Positions 7,171 to 15,603 of a DNA stretch of 64,000 nucleotides are shown here, in pieces (position 1 is the first letter of the stretch; the number at the start of each line of letters is the position of its first letter). The notes under the pieces are model-generated. The model searched no databases, was not told where the DNA came from, and was given only the letters and a program-made list of their open reading frames with translations. Origin of the DNA: Emticicia sp. BO119 (GTDB lineage: Bacteria > Bacteroidota > Bacteroidia > Cytophagales > Spirosomataceae); NCBI RefSeq assembly GCF_013912375.1, contig NZ_JACETV010000003.1:1-64000 (forward strand), written 5' to 3'. The position numbers and the translations under genes were made by a program.

Positions 7171-7944
7171 GAAATCAGGACTATTGAATTGTACCTTAAT
7201 AAAATCAAAAGTGTACAGTTGTTCGCTCTGGCTAATTACGATATGCATAGGTAATTGCAAGGTATCTACCTTCTTCCAATCAGAAAATGTGATAATGAGC
7301 AGTTCTTTTTCATTTTCAGGATTCTGCAAATGTATTTCGTTTAATAAACCCGAATGGTTATCGAAGAATAACAGGCAGAAATGATTCAGCTCATCTCTGG
7401 CAGCAATTCTATACATTTGCTGCTGGTTTACTTCTATCAGTTCCGGTTCAGAAAACTCATGAAAGCGTTGCTTTACATCCAGTATTAAATTGAAAAACTC
7501 ATGGCTTCTTATGGTATAAATAGCTTCCTTACTGAGTGTCTGGGTTGAATCCCGGCTCTGAAATCCTTGTGTTTTATGATATATTTTAGCTTCAAAAGCT
7601 TGCGGATTGTAGGTATAGGTCTGCTTGAAATAGGAATACCCCTCCGAATCAGTATGTATTTCAGTAGTATATTTTCCTTTTGGAGAAGTGCAATTGGCAA
7701 AAGCAATAATACTTTTCACTTTATCTCTATCTACCGTATTCGCAATTGCTTCTAATGAAGATTCAAGAATACTTTCTGTTGTGTTGCCATGTGTGCCGTC
7801 ATTATTTCCGGTAGCATGGCAACTGTACAACAGAGGAGCAAATAAGAAAAGTATTCTTATCCGGCTTGTAACAACTCTTCCATAATTACCGATCCAAAAC
7901 TTCCTTAAGAAATGTTTTGTATCATCTTCACTCTTTTGAAACAT
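7156..7944 (-). CDS. Putative lipoprotein of unknown function
   Basis: A 262-residue protein. The hydrophobic segment ends in a lipobox-like LLYSC (Cys at about 42) but is preceded by an unusually long, charged stretch of about 30 residues; I see no in-frame ATG, GTG or TTG closer to the lipobox. The mature part is beta-rich, in the style of LolA-like carrier domains, but no motif is decisive. The final residues (RQKK) and the stop codon lie in a repeat shared with 16735-16764, so the C-terminus may have been rewritten by an insertion. Confidence 0.6.
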   Translation of the reverse strand: MFQKSEDDTKHFLRKFWIGNYGRVVTSRIRILFLFAPLLYSCHATGNNDGTHGNTTESILESSLEAIANTVDRDKVKSIIAFANCTSPKGKYTTEIHTDSEGYSYFKQTYTYNPQAFEAKIYHKTQGFQSRDSTQTLSKEAIYTIRSHEFFNLILDVKQRFHEFSEPELIEVNQQQMYRIAARDELNHFCLLFFDNHSGLLNEIHLQNPENEKELLIITFSDWKKVDTLQLPMHIVISQSEQLYTFDFIKVQFNSPDFRQKK

Positions 7945-8047
7945 TTACTTTTATTTTAATAAGCGCATATAGTTCAAGCTATTATCAGGATTGTTGCTCT
8001 TACTACTCAAATAGGTTATCGGGATTCAATCGTCTATGCACTGTAAT

Positions 8048-9016
8048 TTATTTTTTCCATATCTCCATCACCTTGTCGAAACTTACCCAGTAAATATCTC
8101 CTGAGCCATTTTGTGGTGAGGTGTAGGTTCTTAATAAATCATCCATCTTAGCTGAAGCATTTGTATAGGCATTCGGGATACTGATTCTTTCGCTGGTGAA
8201 AAACATAATCTTTTTATCAGGGCTCACATAAGGGCAATAATCAATTCTGTTAGAATTAAGCATGCTTAAATTCCGGGCTGGCAGCCATTTACCGGTAGCA
8301 TCTTTTATGCTCATATAGAGGTCTCCCCTACCCTTATCGTCCTTGCGGCCATAAGAGGTAAAAATGATGTAATCTTCATCAGGTGACACAAATGCATTAA
8401 ACTCGTACATCTTTGAATTAACGGCTGTATCTAAAGGTACAGGTTGCGTATATTTCCCCTGCTCTAATTTTGCAACGAAAATATCTTCTTTGCCTATTGC
8501 GGTTTTGTAGGCAGCGGTATAGTAAAGGTTGCCGTTTCGGGCAATAGACGGATAAAACTCATCTTCATCTGAATTGACTGGTGCGCCTAAATTTTGTGGT
8601 TCGCCCCATTGCCCGTTTTCTCTGCTTACCACCCATATATCAAAATCCTTAGGGGTTGTGCCTTGTGTGGGTCGGTTTGAAGCAAAATAAAGTTTCTTTC
8701 CGTCGGCAGAGAAAGCAGGCTCCAAATCGCTGAATTTCCCGGCAAAAGGAGCAATTTCCGGTTTGCTCCAGCTATTATTTGCTTCTTTTTTGCAATACAC
8801 GATAGTCTGGAAAACTCCCTGTGGCGATTGTAGCGTATAGTAGATTTCGGTGCCGTCGGGAGAGACCGCAAAATCTCGTTCGCTGAATCCGGTGCTTACG
8901 GCGAACACTTCGGCCTGTGATGGGGGATTAGTCAGAGCAATTGTTTTTTGGGCGGTTAATGCCAAAGTTGATAATAATAGTACGAGTGTTGATAAAAGTT
9001 TTCTGTTCAGAGGCAT
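8048..9016 (-). CDS. Exported PD40/TolB-type beta-propeller protein
   Basis: The protein has 322 residues with a signal peptide (LALTAQ). PD40 repeats are visible: DFAVSPDGTEIYYT, EPAFSADGKKLYFASNR, FYPSIARNGNLYYTA, FNAFVSPDEDYIIFTS and YCPYVSPDKKIMFFTS. Together these indicate a beta-propeller of about five to six blades, which generally serves as a binding scaffold in the envelope. There is no C-terminal OmpA domain, unlike many Bacteroidota relatives. It is transcribed divergently from the LytS-type kinase gene. Confidence 0.85.
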   Translation of the reverse strand: MPLNRKLLSTLVLLLSTLALTAQKTIALTNPPSQAEVFAVSTGFSERDFAVSPDGTEIYYTLQSPQGVFQTIVYCKKEANNSWSKPEIAPFAGKFSDLEPAFSADGKKLYFASNRPTQGTTPKDFDIWVVSRENGQWGEPQNLGAPVNSDEDEFYPSIARNGNLYYTAAYKTAIGKEDIFVAKLEQGKYTQPVPLDTAVNSKMYEFNAFVSPDEDYIIFTSYGRKDDKGRGDLYMSIKDATGKWLPARNLSMLNSNRIDYCPYVSPDKKIMFFTSERISIPNAYTNASAKMDDLLRTYTSPQNGSGDIYWVSFDKVMEIWKK

Positions 9017-9251
9017 AGTTTTTGGTTTTGTCAGGTCGGGTATAAAAGTAAAGGCTTTGTTTTAAAAAATATATCGTTGATGACAGACAGCAACTATCAA
9101 CCAACAAAAAGCTGTGTTTATGATTATCTGGTTGATTTTACAACAGAAACTACGGCTGGTAAGCAGGAAATCGCTGTTGATAGCCATAAGCGTTTATATG
9201 ATAATATTTTCTTATAATTTTATGTTTTTAAAAGCTGAATCATTCCTATTA

Positions 9252-10310
9252 ATGCAAAGACGAATCGTTTATCATATAGCTTTCTGGATAGCTTATGTAT
9301 TATTTAAATCTTATCTCAATTTTGAGTCTTTACAGTATAGTATGCCTAAAGAAAATGTTTTCTATCTTTTCTTTCTGGCTGTTGGTATTCAGTCTTCTTA
9401 CCTGCCTATCAAGATACCTCTCGTTTATACGGTTTTTTATATTACGAGTCAGTTTCTTTCAAAAAACTGGGGAGTCATCAAGACAGTTTTTATTACTCTA
9501 TTGACATTTTTAGTATCTATAGTTGCTTTTTTAAAGGTATCAGGCTTGATACAGCAATATGTTCTGAAACGTTCGATGGAAAATGAGAATTATTTTACAT
9601 TGGCGAGTTTTCTCTATGCTTTTTTTCTATTGAGTTTTACGTGTGGTATTGCACTGGCATTGAAACTAATCAGGCAGAATATACAGGCAAGAGAAACGGC
9701 ACAGGAAATGGCACAAAAGAGATTAGAAACTGAACTGAAGTTTCTGAAAGCACAGACTAACCCGCATTTTTTATTTAATACGCTCAATAATATTTATGGC
9801 CTGGCCCGTAAAAAATCTGATGATACGGCAGAAGTAGTAATGAAGCTCTCGAAGTTATTGCGATTTATGCTCTATGAAACCAACAAGCCCTATATACCGA
9901 TTGAAGAAGAACTGAGGGTAATTCAGGATTATATAGAATTAGAGAGGATACGTTATAACCAAAGACTGAAAGTTGATTTTAATACTACGATTGACGATTT
10001 GCATGAGCCTATTGCCCCTTTGATTTTATTGCCTTTTGTAGAAAATGCTTTCAAGCATGGTGCCAGCGAAACTATTCATGAATCTTATATCAGTATCAGA
10101 TTACAATTACAAAAAAGTAATCTGTATTTTAGTGTAGAAAACTCGAGAACAGACGATAATCAATCGGAAATTACAGAAAAAATAGGGTTGAGCAATGTGC
10201 GGCGACAACTGGAGCTGATGTACCCGGGACATCAATTAAACATTGAGAACAAAAATACTGCTTTTAAAATTGTACTGGAACTAAACCTTAACAGCCATGC
10301 AAAAATTTAA
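9252..10310 (+). CDS. LytS/YehU-type sensor histidine kinase
   Basis: About 352 residues from the chosen start. The frame is open back to an ATG at 9114, but MQRRIVYHIAFWIAYVLF at 9252 is the usual N-terminus in this family. Several transmembrane segments come first, then a His_kinase domain with FLKAQTNPHFLFNTLNNIY (phospho-acceptor His in NPHFLFN) and an ATPase domain with LLPFVENAFKHG. It phosphorylates the LytTR regulator whose gene overlaps its 3' end by 14 bases, so translation is probably coupled. Confidence 0.88.
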   Translation: MQRRIVYHIAFWIAYVLFKSYLNFESLQYSMPKENVFYLFFLAVGIQSSYLPIKIPLVYTVFYITSQFLSKNWGVIKTVFITLLTFLVSIVAFLKVSGLIQQYVLKRSMENENYFTLASFLYAFFLLSFTCGIALALKLIRQNIQARETAQEMAQKRLETELKFLKAQTNPHFLFNTLNNIYGLARKKSDDTAEVVMKLSKLLRFMLYETNKPYIPIEEELRVIQDYIELERIRYNQRLKVDFNTTIDDLHEPIAPLILLPFVENAFKHGASETIHESYISIRLQLQKSNLYFSVENSRTDDNQSEITEKIGLSNVRRQLELMYPGHQLNIENKNTAFKIVLELNLNSHAKI

Positions 10311-10992
10311 CTGTATTATTGTAGAAGATGAGCCATTGGCTGCTGAAATTTTACAGGATTATGTGATGCAAGTGCCGTTTTTGCAGTTAAAGGGGGTTTG
10401 CACCAATGCGATTTTAGCTACCGAAGCCCTGAGAAATAATAGCATAGATCTGATTTTTTTAGACATTAACCTGCCTAAGCTCAAGGGGCTTGATTTTATC
10501 AGAACCCTGCACCATCCACCACGTATTATTCTTACTACTGCCTATCATGAATATGCTCTGCAAGGTTATGAACATAATGTATTAGATTACCTGCTCAAAC
10601 CCATTGAGTTCAGTCGTTTTCTGAAAGCGGTTAATAAACTGACCACCGTACCGGTAGTTGCGGCTCAGGTTCTGACAGAAGACAGAAAATACCATTTTTT
10701 TAATGTGAGTAAAAAAATGGTTAAAGTGTTTTTTGACGAGATTTTATACATTGAAAGCCAAAGAGAGTATGTAAAAATTGTTACCAAAGCACAGACAATA
10801 CTGACCAAACTACCTTTGGGTGAAATAGAAGAACTACTAAAAACTGAGAGTTTTCTGCGGGTGCATCGCTCTTTTATAATAGCCAAAGATAAGATTGATG
10901 CCTTTTCAGCCACAGATATAGATATCAATGGCAAACAGATTCCGATAGGCAGGGGCTACAAAGATGAGGTTTGGGTGGTTTTAGGTAATTAA
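10297..10992 (+). CDS. LytTR-family response regulator
   Basis: The protein has 231 residues. The receiver domain spans about 1-120 (VEDEP acidic pocket, phospho-acceptor Asp in LIFLDINLP, Lys in LLKPIEF). A LytTR DNA-binding domain fills the C-terminal half (ILYIESQREYVKIVT and SFLRVHRSFII are characteristic). It is the output partner of the kinase encoded immediately upstream; such pairs often act on a few local promoters. Confidence 0.92.
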   Translation: MQKFNCIIVEDEPLAAEILQDYVMQVPFLQLKGVCTNAILATEALRNNSIDLIFLDINLPKLKGLDFIRTLHHPPRIILTTAYHEYALQGYEHNVLDYLLKPIEFSRFLKAVNKLTTVPVVAAQVLTEDRKYHFFNVSKKMVKVFFDEILYIESQREYVKIVTKAQTILTKLPLGEIEELLKTESFLRVHRSFIIAKDKIDAFSATDIDINGKQIPIGRGYKDEVWVVLGN

Positions 10993-10996
10993 TCAA

Positions 10997-11016
10997 CGCT
11001 TTTTCCATAAAAAGCG
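10997..11016 (+). terminator. Terminator hairpin after the LytTR gene
   Basis: CGCTTTTT pairs perfectly with AAAAAGCG around a CCAT loop, four bases after the LytTR stop codon. The following ATATTTTTG gives a T-rich tail. Confidence 0.5.
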
Positions 11017-11017
11017 A

Positions 11018-11025
11018 TATTTTTG
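11018..11025 (+). promoter_or_regulatory. Bacteroidota -7 element (TATTTTTG) for the ppx gene
   Basis: TATTTTTG fits TAnnTTTG and lies 30 bases before the ATG of the Ppx/GppA gene. It overlaps the T-rich tail of the upstream hairpin. Confidence 0.45.
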
Positions 11026-11055
11026 CAAATCCACTAAATACTGATAACAGATTTA

Positions 11056-11943
11056 ATGAAAATTGCCGCTATCGATATAGGTTCAAATGCCGCCCGAATG
11101 CAGATTTCGTCGGTATTACATGACAAAAATAAAATCAGCTTTAAAAAAGTAGAATATGTGCGTTTTGCCCTTAGATTGGGTATGGACGTATTTAATACAG
11201 GAAAAATATCTTACGAGAGTGAAGCCCGAATCAAAAAACTACTAATGGCTTATCGCCTTCTGATGGAGCTTCATGAAGTAGATGCCTATATGATTTGTGC
11301 CACCTCGGCCATGAGGGAAGCTGAAAATGGCATTAATATCGTGGAGAGAGTCAGGAATGAGTTAGGCATGGAAATCCACCTGATAGAAGGAGAAAAGGAA
11401 GCCGAACTGATTAATGATGTGATTAAGGTGGTTTTGGAGAACGACAAAACCTATCTGCATATTGATGTAGGTGGTGGCAGTACCGAACTCAATATCTATA
11501 AAGGCAGAACCAAAATAGCTGCCAGGTCTTTCAAAATAGGTTCGGTAAGGCTGCTCGAGCACAAAGAAGCACCCGATGTATGGAACAAGATGAAAGCATG
11601 GATAGAAGATACAATACCGACTCATGAAAATGTTATTGCGGTGGGTACTGGAGGGAATATCTCAAAGTTGTTTAATATGATTGAACATAAAACACAGGGG
11701 AGAGCTACCTTAAGAGAATTACAGCAAAAACGGGATTATATCAATAAATTCAGTCTGGAAGACCGTATCAATCTGCTGCAACTGAATGCAGACCGTGCCG
11801 ATGTAATTGTGCCTGCTTCTGACATCTATATATCAGTAATGAAATGGGCCGATGCCCATGAAATTATTGTACCTGATTTAGGTTTGAAAGACGGGATTCT
11901 GCTATTGGTTTACGAGACTCTGATGGAAGAAGAACAACATTAA
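11056..11943 (+). CDS. Ppx/GppA phosphatase family protein
   Basis: The protein has 295 residues. The N-terminal AIDIGSNAARM and the later HIDVGGGSTEL and GTGGN motifs are the phosphate-binding loops of the actin-like ASKHA fold of exopolyphosphatase/pppGpp phosphatase. It is about the length of the short, single-module Ppx proteins and lacks the C-terminal HD-like extension of E. coli Ppx. It probably degrades polyphosphate from the end, or hydrolyses pppGpp, in the cytoplasm. The next gene starts 9 bases downstream and is likely co-transcribed. Confidence 0.88.
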   Translation: MKIAAIDIGSNAARMQISSVLHDKNKISFKKVEYVRFALRLGMDVFNTGKISYESEARIKKLLMAYRLLMELHEVDAYMICATSAMREAENGINIVERVRNELGMEIHLIEGEKEAELINDVIKVVLENDKTYLHIDVGGGSTELNIYKGRTKIAARSFKIGSVRLLEHKEAPDVWNKMKAWIEDTIPTHENVIAVGTGGNISKLFNMIEHKTQGRATLRELQQKRDYINKFSLEDRINLLQLNADRADVIVPASDIYISVMKWADAHEIIVPDLGLKDGILLLVYETLMEEEQH

Positions 11944-11952
11944 AACACTCTC

Positions 11953-12954
11953 ATGAAAAAAAGAATTTTCATTTACACACTCCTTATTGCTACGAGTCTT
12001 AGCCTGTTATTGATGCTTTCTTCGTGGGGTATGTGGGGGCATCAGCACATTAACAAATCAGCGATTTTTGCCTTACCCGAAGAACTACGAATTTTCTTTT
12101 ATAACCATCTGGACTTTGTGGTGGAGGAATCGAATGTGCCTGATTTAAGAAAATATACGCTGAGCGACAGGGCCGAAAATCCCCGCCACTATATTGATAT
12201 TGAAGATTTTGGCAGTATAGATAGTTTACCGCAAACAAGCAAACTGGCCTATGCCAAATATGATAGCAAGCTGTTGCAGTCGAACGGTATTCTGCCCTGG
12301 TATATTCAGGAAGTAATGGAGAAACTGACTAAATCGATGCAGGGTATGAGAAAAACAGAGGCTTTGTTTTTAGCTGCTGATTTAGGGCATTATCTGGCCG
12401 ATGCTCATATGCCCTTGCATACTTCGAGCAACCATAACGGACAGCTAACCAATCAGGCGGGTATTCATGCTTTCTGGGAGGCACAAATGCCCGAATTATA
12501 TGGCGAGGCTTATAATATCCATACAGGCCAAGCTCAATATATTGATGATATTACCAAAGAAACGTGGCGTATTATCAGGCATTCGCATGAATTAGCTGAT
12601 ACTTTACTGGCTAAAGAAAGAGAGTTGAGAAAGACGTTTCCGGCAGATAAAATCTTTCAGAAAGATGCTAATGGCAAAATAGCCAGAAACAAATTCAATC
12701 AGCCGGTTTATACCAGAGCGTATGCAGACCTGTATCATAAAGCTTTAAACGGCATGATTGAAGACCAGCTAAGGGGAGCGATTGCTGCCACAGCCAATTT
12801 CTGGTACACTGCCTGGGTAAATGCCGGAAAACCTGATTTAAAATCTTTAGACGACGCGGGGTTAACCAAAAGAAACAGGTCTAATTATAAAAAGGATATA
12901 AAAGCCTGGGAGAAAGGGAAACTGATGGTACTGAAGGTAGAGCCCGAGTTTTAA
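11953..12954 (+). CDS. Exported zinc-dependent phospholipase C / S1-P1 nuclease-like protein
   Basis: A 333-residue protein with an N-terminal signal or anchor (residues about 5-25). The mature N-terminus WGMWGHQHINKSAI has the Trp and His zinc ligands typical of phospholipase C/P1 nuclease folds. The helical core contains AADLGHYLADAHMPLH, the His/Asp cluster for the trinuclear zinc site. Relatives hydrolyse phosphodiesters in lipids or nucleic acids outside the cytoplasm. Which substrate applies here is not clear. It follows the ppx gene closely. Confidence 0.8.
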   Translation: MKKRIFIYTLLIATSLSLLLMLSSWGMWGHQHINKSAIFALPEELRIFFYNHLDFVVEESNVPDLRKYTLSDRAENPRHYIDIEDFGSIDSLPQTSKLAYAKYDSKLLQSNGILPWYIQEVMEKLTKSMQGMRKTEALFLAADLGHYLADAHMPLHTSSNHNGQLTNQAGIHAFWEAQMPELYGEAYNIHTGQAQYIDDITKETWRIIRHSHELADTLLAKERELRKTFPADKIFQKDANGKIARNKFNQPVYTRAYADLYHKALNGMIEDQLRGAIAATANFWYTAWVNAGKPDLKSLDDAGLTKRNRSNYKKDIKAWEKGKLMVLKVEPEF

Positions 12955-12975
12955 AAGAATGTAGTTCAATAAAAT

Positions 12976-13123
12976 AAATCCCGTAGGATGATATAACGGT
13001 AGAAATAAGAAAGAGATTGAGTCCCGTCGGGGACGGTATATTAAATCAATATATGGTCCCTGACGGGATTTTAAATTCACTTATAGAAATTTTTCTACCG
13101 ATATACTATCCCTACGGGATTTT
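12976..13123. repeat. Nested palindromic intergenic element
   Basis: The outer arms (AAATCCCGTAGG at 12976 and its complement CCTACGGGATTTT ending at 13123, continuing through ACGGTAGAAA/TTTCTACCG) enclose a second palindrome whose arms are TCCCGTCGGGGAC (from 13022) and GTCCCTGACGGGA (to 13068) with one mismatch. It has no coding potential and looks like a small mobile or REP-type palindrome. Confidence 0.6.
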
Positions 13124-13124
13124 A

Positions 13125-13233
13125 AGAAACTGTTTGAGTTAATCTTATTGAACTAAAAAAGTTGCTTTTTGACCAATACTGCGGTGAAAAAATCATCCTT
13201 TTTTATTTTCAAAATTTAACTCAAACAGTTTCT
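13125..13233. mobile_element. 109-bp MITE-like element with 18-bp perfect inverted ends
   Basis: The left end AGAAACTGTTTGAGTTAA (13125-13142) and right end (13216-13233) are perfect inverted copies separated by an AT-rich core without a gene. It abuts the palindrome that ends at 13123. No flanking target duplication was certain. Confidence 0.55.
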
Positions 13234-13261
13234 AAATAAATGTACCATCTATATAAAAGAA

Positions 13262-14191
13262 TTATTTACCAACTTCCACCCTCTCCTTGCGCTTCACCGT
13301 CTGGCTGGTGAAGGTACTTTCAAAGATTTTATCGGCGTTGCCGGTTTCAAAACCTTCGCGGCGGTGTTCTCTTTTAATTTCAGATGGTTTTAAATGCCTG
13401 AATTGCGGTAAAACCTTGCGTTCGGCAAATTCAACATAACTGCCCGAAATCGGGTGGGTTTCTCCCCCAGCAAAGGTAGCATCAATGATTTCTGCTACTG
13501 TTGAACTCTGCAATAACCCCCCATCCGGGCTAACCTTGATTTTTCCGCCTGCATCATTGAGTTTAATTCCTGTTTTTTCCAGAAAAGCATTAAATTCCTG
13601 AATGGTATTATACCCTTCTTTCAGATTATGCACACTTATGGTATAATGATTGAGGTAATAGCGGTTATAAATCACCCATGCGGCATATTCGCTTTCTTTC
13701 AACAAGGTCGAATAATCTTCCCATGTTGGTACACGCCACAAAGCTCTATGTAAAAACTCATCCACTGCTGCGCCATCATTCAGGTCCAGACTATCGGCAG
13801 GGTCAGTTTTTACTTCATCTGTATAGCTTGTGATAAGGGTCTGAATGTGCTGTGGTAAATCATTGACACGCAATTCGCTCACGAATATCCGGGGATATTC
13901 GGGCTTTGGTGGCGAAAACCAGTAAGCATCTAATTTCTTGCCCTCAAAATAAAAGTAATCACGTTTCTGATAGCCTAAATGAAGAAAAATCTTCTCGAAC
14001 GATTTAATCCCTAATTGCGGCACACCCATTGTACGAAAAGCTATGTGGTCATTTTCAATTTCGCTCGCATTGGTAATAATGCCTTCGGTAATCATGGCGT
14101 CTGATACTTTCTGAACATCAGGTACACGCTCACGGTATCGGCGCATTAAGCCATTTAATACGTATTCTAAAGTTGCTGTCTGAGTTTCCAT
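13262..14191 (-). CDS. DUF1338 2-oxoadipate dioxygenase/decarboxylase-like
   Basis: A 309-residue protein of the DUF1338 (HglS/YdcJ) family. The N-terminal NDHIAFRTMG segment and late GSYVEFAER segment carry the candidate metal-binding His and Glu. The family converts 2-oxoadipate to 2-hydroxyglutarate with a non-haem metal, a step of lysine breakdown. It lies 6 bases downstream of the saccharopine-dehydrogenase-like gene on the same strand, which supports a lysine-catabolic role; that role is inferred from family and context. Confidence 0.85.
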   Translation of the reverse strand: METQTATLEYVLNGLMRRYRERVPDVQKVSDAMITEGIITNASEIENDHIAFRTMGVPQLGIKSFEKIFLHLGYQKRDYFYFEGKKLDAYWFSPPKPEYPRIFVSELRVNDLPQHIQTLITSYTDEVKTDPADSLDLNDGAAVDEFLHRALWRVPTWEDYSTLLKESEYAAWVIYNRYYLNHYTISVHNLKEGYNTIQEFNAFLEKTGIKLNDAGGKIKVSPDGGLLQSSTVAEIIDATFAGGETHPISGSYVEFAERKVLPQFRHLKPSEIKREHRREGFETGNADKIFESTFTSQTVKRKERVEVGK

Positions 14192-14197
14192 CTATTA

Positions 14198-15259
14198 TTA
14201 TTCTTCTACTTTAAAAAATTGTCCGTTGGTGGTCTCCAGATAGGTATCTAACGGAATATCCTCCTGTTTAATAAATCCTTTCTGTGGTAGTTTACCATCG
14301 GCTACCATTTCTACTACTGCAGCTATTGAGGCTGCTGTTGTCCAGGAAATAGCCCGCCAGTGTTTGCCATCAATTTCTATCGGATGATAAGCCTCATAAA
14401 ATTCTTCACGAGCCAGTTCTTCACCTTTCCATCCCTCTACTACGGCATATACATATACCACGTCGTCCTGTACAGGTGGTTTGGCCTCTGTCAGAATCTG
14501 TTCTACCAGTTCGCGTTTATCTTTCAGAATCAATTCATATAGCAAAAACTTCATAAGCTTTGCGTGGCCAGGGTAACGGATGGTTTTATAATTGAGTGTA
14601 TCTACCTTGCCTTCGTAGGTCTCACACATGGTTCCTAACCCTCCTGAAGTACTGAATGCTTCAAACTCCTGTCCTTCAATCTGGATATGTTCGATACCAT
14701 CTAAAGACGGAACCATTTTTTTTGTGCCGTTATGAATCACCTCGGCATCATTGATATATTCGTTAATAACACCTGCCGGAGACCAGGTGAATGAATAGCC
14801 CATCAGGCCATTCGGATAACGGGGTAATGCCCCCACACGTAGTTCAATATCACGCAATCTGGTGAAGCGTTTGGCTAAATCTGCTCCAACAATACCAATT
14901 AAGCCCGGTGCGAGGCCACATTGCGGGGCCATGACAGATGTAGCTGTTTCAGCCATTTCTCTGATAGCCGTAGTGGTTGGTACGTCTTCTGTCAAATCAA
15001 AATAATGGATGCCGAATTTATGGGCTGTCTGGGCAATGGGCAGGTTCAGGTTATAGGGCATAGCCGATACTACTGCATCAAAACCCGGGATAGTTTTTTC
15101 TAAAAAGCCGATGTCGTTTACATCGCCTAAGACTACATCAAAGGGTAGTTCGGTATTGGGGTGGCGTTTGTCCATACCCATCACGGCAAAGCGTTTAGAG
15201 AGCAATACGCCCACCAACGAACCCACTTTGCCCATACCAATCACAAGTACGTTTTTCAT
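14198..15259 (-). CDS. Saccharopine dehydrogenase-like oxidoreductase
   Basis: A 353-residue protein starting at MKNVLVIGMGKVG. The frame stays open 54 bases upstream, but the NAD(P)-binding GMGKVGSLVG motif belongs at the N-terminus. It has a Rossmann domain, then the Sacchrp_dh C-terminal domain with GLAPGLIG and TLNYKTIRYPGH segments as in LYS9-type enzymes. It should interconvert saccharopine with glutamate and aminoadipate semialdehyde. With the DUF1338 gene it forms a two-gene operon consistent with lysine degradation through 2-oxoadipate. Confidence 0.88.
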   Translation of the reverse strand: MKNVLVIGMGKVGSLVGVLLSKRFAVMGMDKRHPNTELPFDVVLGDVNDIGFLEKTIPGFDAVVSAMPYNLNLPIAQTAHKFGIHYFDLTEDVPTTTAIREMAETATSVMAPQCGLAPGLIGIVGADLAKRFTRLRDIELRVGALPRYPNGLMGYSFTWSPAGVINEYINDAEVIHNGTKKMVPSLDGIEHIQIEGQEFEAFSTSGGLGTMCETYEGKVDTLNYKTIRYPGHAKLMKFLLYELILKDKRELVEQILTEAKPPVQDDVVYVYAVVEGWKGEELAREEFYEAYHPIEIDGKHWRAISWTTAASIAAVVEMVADGKLPQKGFIKQEDIPLDTYLETTNGQFFKVEE

Positions 15260-15603
15260 GTCTGGTTTGATAAGAAAGTTTATGATGAAACTAAATACCA
15301 CAAATAATAGCACTAAACTTAATTCAATAGCTATACCTATTACTAAACTGAACCAAATCGCATTAGTTCAATAGCAAGATAGAATACCTGAAAATAATTC
15401 AGTAAAAATTATTTGTCAATAAATGATAAAGATTGGTTATGACCCCAGATACATATCAGGAACAAATGAGCAGGCACTACGAAGATAAGCGAGGCGTGCT
15501 AAGTGATATTTAAGGTCTTTGAACAAGTGGAAGATTTATTTTTTCAACAAATGTAGGCAATTGAGAATAATTTGCAAGGGAATTTTATCAAACAATGTCT
15601 ACC
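15260..15603. promoter_or_regulatory. Intergenic region with repeated TTCAATAGC sites
   Basis: No gene is visible. TTCAATAGC occurs twice as a direct repeat (15323-15331 and 15367-15375, 44 bases apart), and the second copy overlaps a dyad TGAAC-N11-GTTCA (15349-15370). Both lie just upstream of the saccharopine-dehydrogenase-like gene, so regulator binding is plausible. The remainder, after the AraC-type gene, shows nothing distinctive. Confidence 0.3.

Noticed and set aside
9114-9251. N-terminal extension of the LytS-type kinase
   Set aside because: The extension reads as low-quality hydrophobic sequence, while MQRRIVYHIAFW at 9252 is the typical family N-terminus. It cannot be fully excluded.
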